Positions 63,397 through 64,000 of a stretch of DNA of 64,000 nt are shown here, piece by piece (position 1 is the stretch's first letter; the number at the start of each line of letters is the position of its first letter). Source of the DNA: Propionibacteriaceae bacterium (GTDB lineage Bacteria; Actinomycetota; Actinomycetes; Propionibacteriales; Propionibacteriaceae). Both the position numbers and the translations under genes were made by a program. The notes beneath the pieces were generated by a model. It was not told where the DNA came from. It made no database searches and was given only the letters and a program-made list of their open reading frames with translations. The stretch spans positions 1 through 64,000 of the forward strand of contig WQZD01000002.1 in NCBI GenBank assembly GCA_009780915.1. The letters run 5' to 3'.

Positions 63397-64000
63397 TCAC
63401 ACCATGGTCACGTCGCCGAGGACGATGTCCCACTCGTCGGCGGGGATCACGGACAGGGGCGCCGAGGCGACCCCGGGGGCGTACGGGACGCCGTCGCGCG
63501 TCGCGGCACGACCTCCCATCTGCGTGACCATGAGGCAGCCGGGCAGGTGGTCCCAGGGCAGTCCTTCGCGGTAGGCCAGGAAGTCGATCTCCCCGGTGAG
63601 GAGTTTGGGGTAGTCGATGCCGCAGGCGCCCCAGGACCGGCGCAGGTCGATGTGCTCCGGCTGGCCGCTCTGGCGCGTGTACGCCGCCCCCAGCAGGCGG
63701 GGACGATCCGCGTGGCGTGCCACGGGCTCGCCGTTGCACAGCACTCCGGCGCCCAGTTCGGCGCGGTACATGGCGTCGTGGATCGGCTGGTAGATCCATC
63801 CCTCGACGGTCTCCCCTCCGCGCACGTGGGCGACCATGAGGGCGAAGTCGGGGCTGTGGCGGGTGAAGTTGCGGGTGCCGTCGATGGGGTCGACCACCCA
63901 GGCCTCGTCGGCGACGGCGAGCTTGTCCAGCAGGGACGGATCGAGGAAGGACTCCTCCTCGCCCACCACGAGGGCGGAGGGCGACAGCAGGCGCAGGGCG
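63397..64000 (-). CDS. inositol monophosphatase family protein (5' end outside window)
   Basis: The frame stays open to the right edge; the visible 200 residues begin in ALRLLSPSALVVGEEES. It has the magnesium site DPIDGTRNF, with an acidic EEES block upstream, and the second metal motif PWDHLPG near the C-terminal end. The family hydrolyses sugar or inositol phosphates, histidinol phosphate or related compounds; the substrate cannot be assigned. Its stop faces the LCP gene with 10 bp between. Confidence 0.85.
   Translation of the reverse strand, partial: ALRLLSPSALVVGEEESFLDPSLLDKLAVADEAWVVDPIDGTRNFTRHSPDFALMVAHVRGGETVEGWIYQPIHDAMYRAELGAGVLCNGEPVARHADRPRLLGAAYTRQSGQPEHIDLRRSWGACGIDYPKLLTGEIDFLAYREGLPWDHLPGCLMVTQMGGRAATRDGVPYAPGVASAPLSVIPADEWDIVLGDVTMV

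Overview
The window comes from a high-GC Gram-positive bacterium (Actinomycetota). Supporting signs are the strongly GC-biased codon use, an RNase E/G with a long acidic/basic N-terminal extension, a DUF2510-RDD membrane protein, two LytR-CpsA-Psr (LCP) wall ligases, a Streptomyces/Actinoplanes-type short xylose isomerase and a ROK-type XylR. The family or genus cannot be fixed from sequence alone.

Left edge (1-3982): the tail of a Pro/Thr/Ser-repeat surface protein with a membrane anchor; a minus-strand group of two paralogous small lipoproteins; a C-terminal scrap of a calpain-like (C2) cysteine protease; and a broken third copy of the giant-protein family. The broken copy is frameshifted at a G8 tract and then fused out of frame to the calpain scrap.

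Centre (3983-41955): two tandem giant genes, 6093 and 6501 codons, fill about 59% of the window. Each encodes a signal peptide, a roughly 300-residue N-terminal domain, about 11 single DUF11-type Ig-like domains, and then an array of roughly 380-residue three-domain modules (11 in the first gene, 12 in the second). Each module carries a CxxC linker. The proteins end in a Gly-Gly-Asn tail without a recognisable sortase signal or transmembrane anchor. All three family members share a promoter/leader with exactly conserved internal spacing and a G7 or G8 tract at the same codons. The arrays show patches of near-identity, which suggests gene conversion, and one extra module in the second gene. A cluster of inverted repeats follows the second giant.

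Right part (42440-64000): ordinary chromosomal genes. In order these are a ferric-reductase-like flavocytochrome; proB and proA (minus strand); a DUF2510-RDD membrane protein; malQ; an LCP protein; a xylose block (ROK repressor divergent from xylA-xylB, with a matching 12-bp motif near each start); RNase E/G with a hairpin-rich leader; an acyltransferase-3 membrane protein; purE; a nicotinate phosphoribosyltransferase probably read from a leaderless mRNA; a second LCP protein; and a partial inositol-monophosphatase-family gene running off the end.

The best candidate for something new is the giant surface-protein locus: three paralogues with one leader, a possible poly-G on/off switch, and long arrays that recombine.
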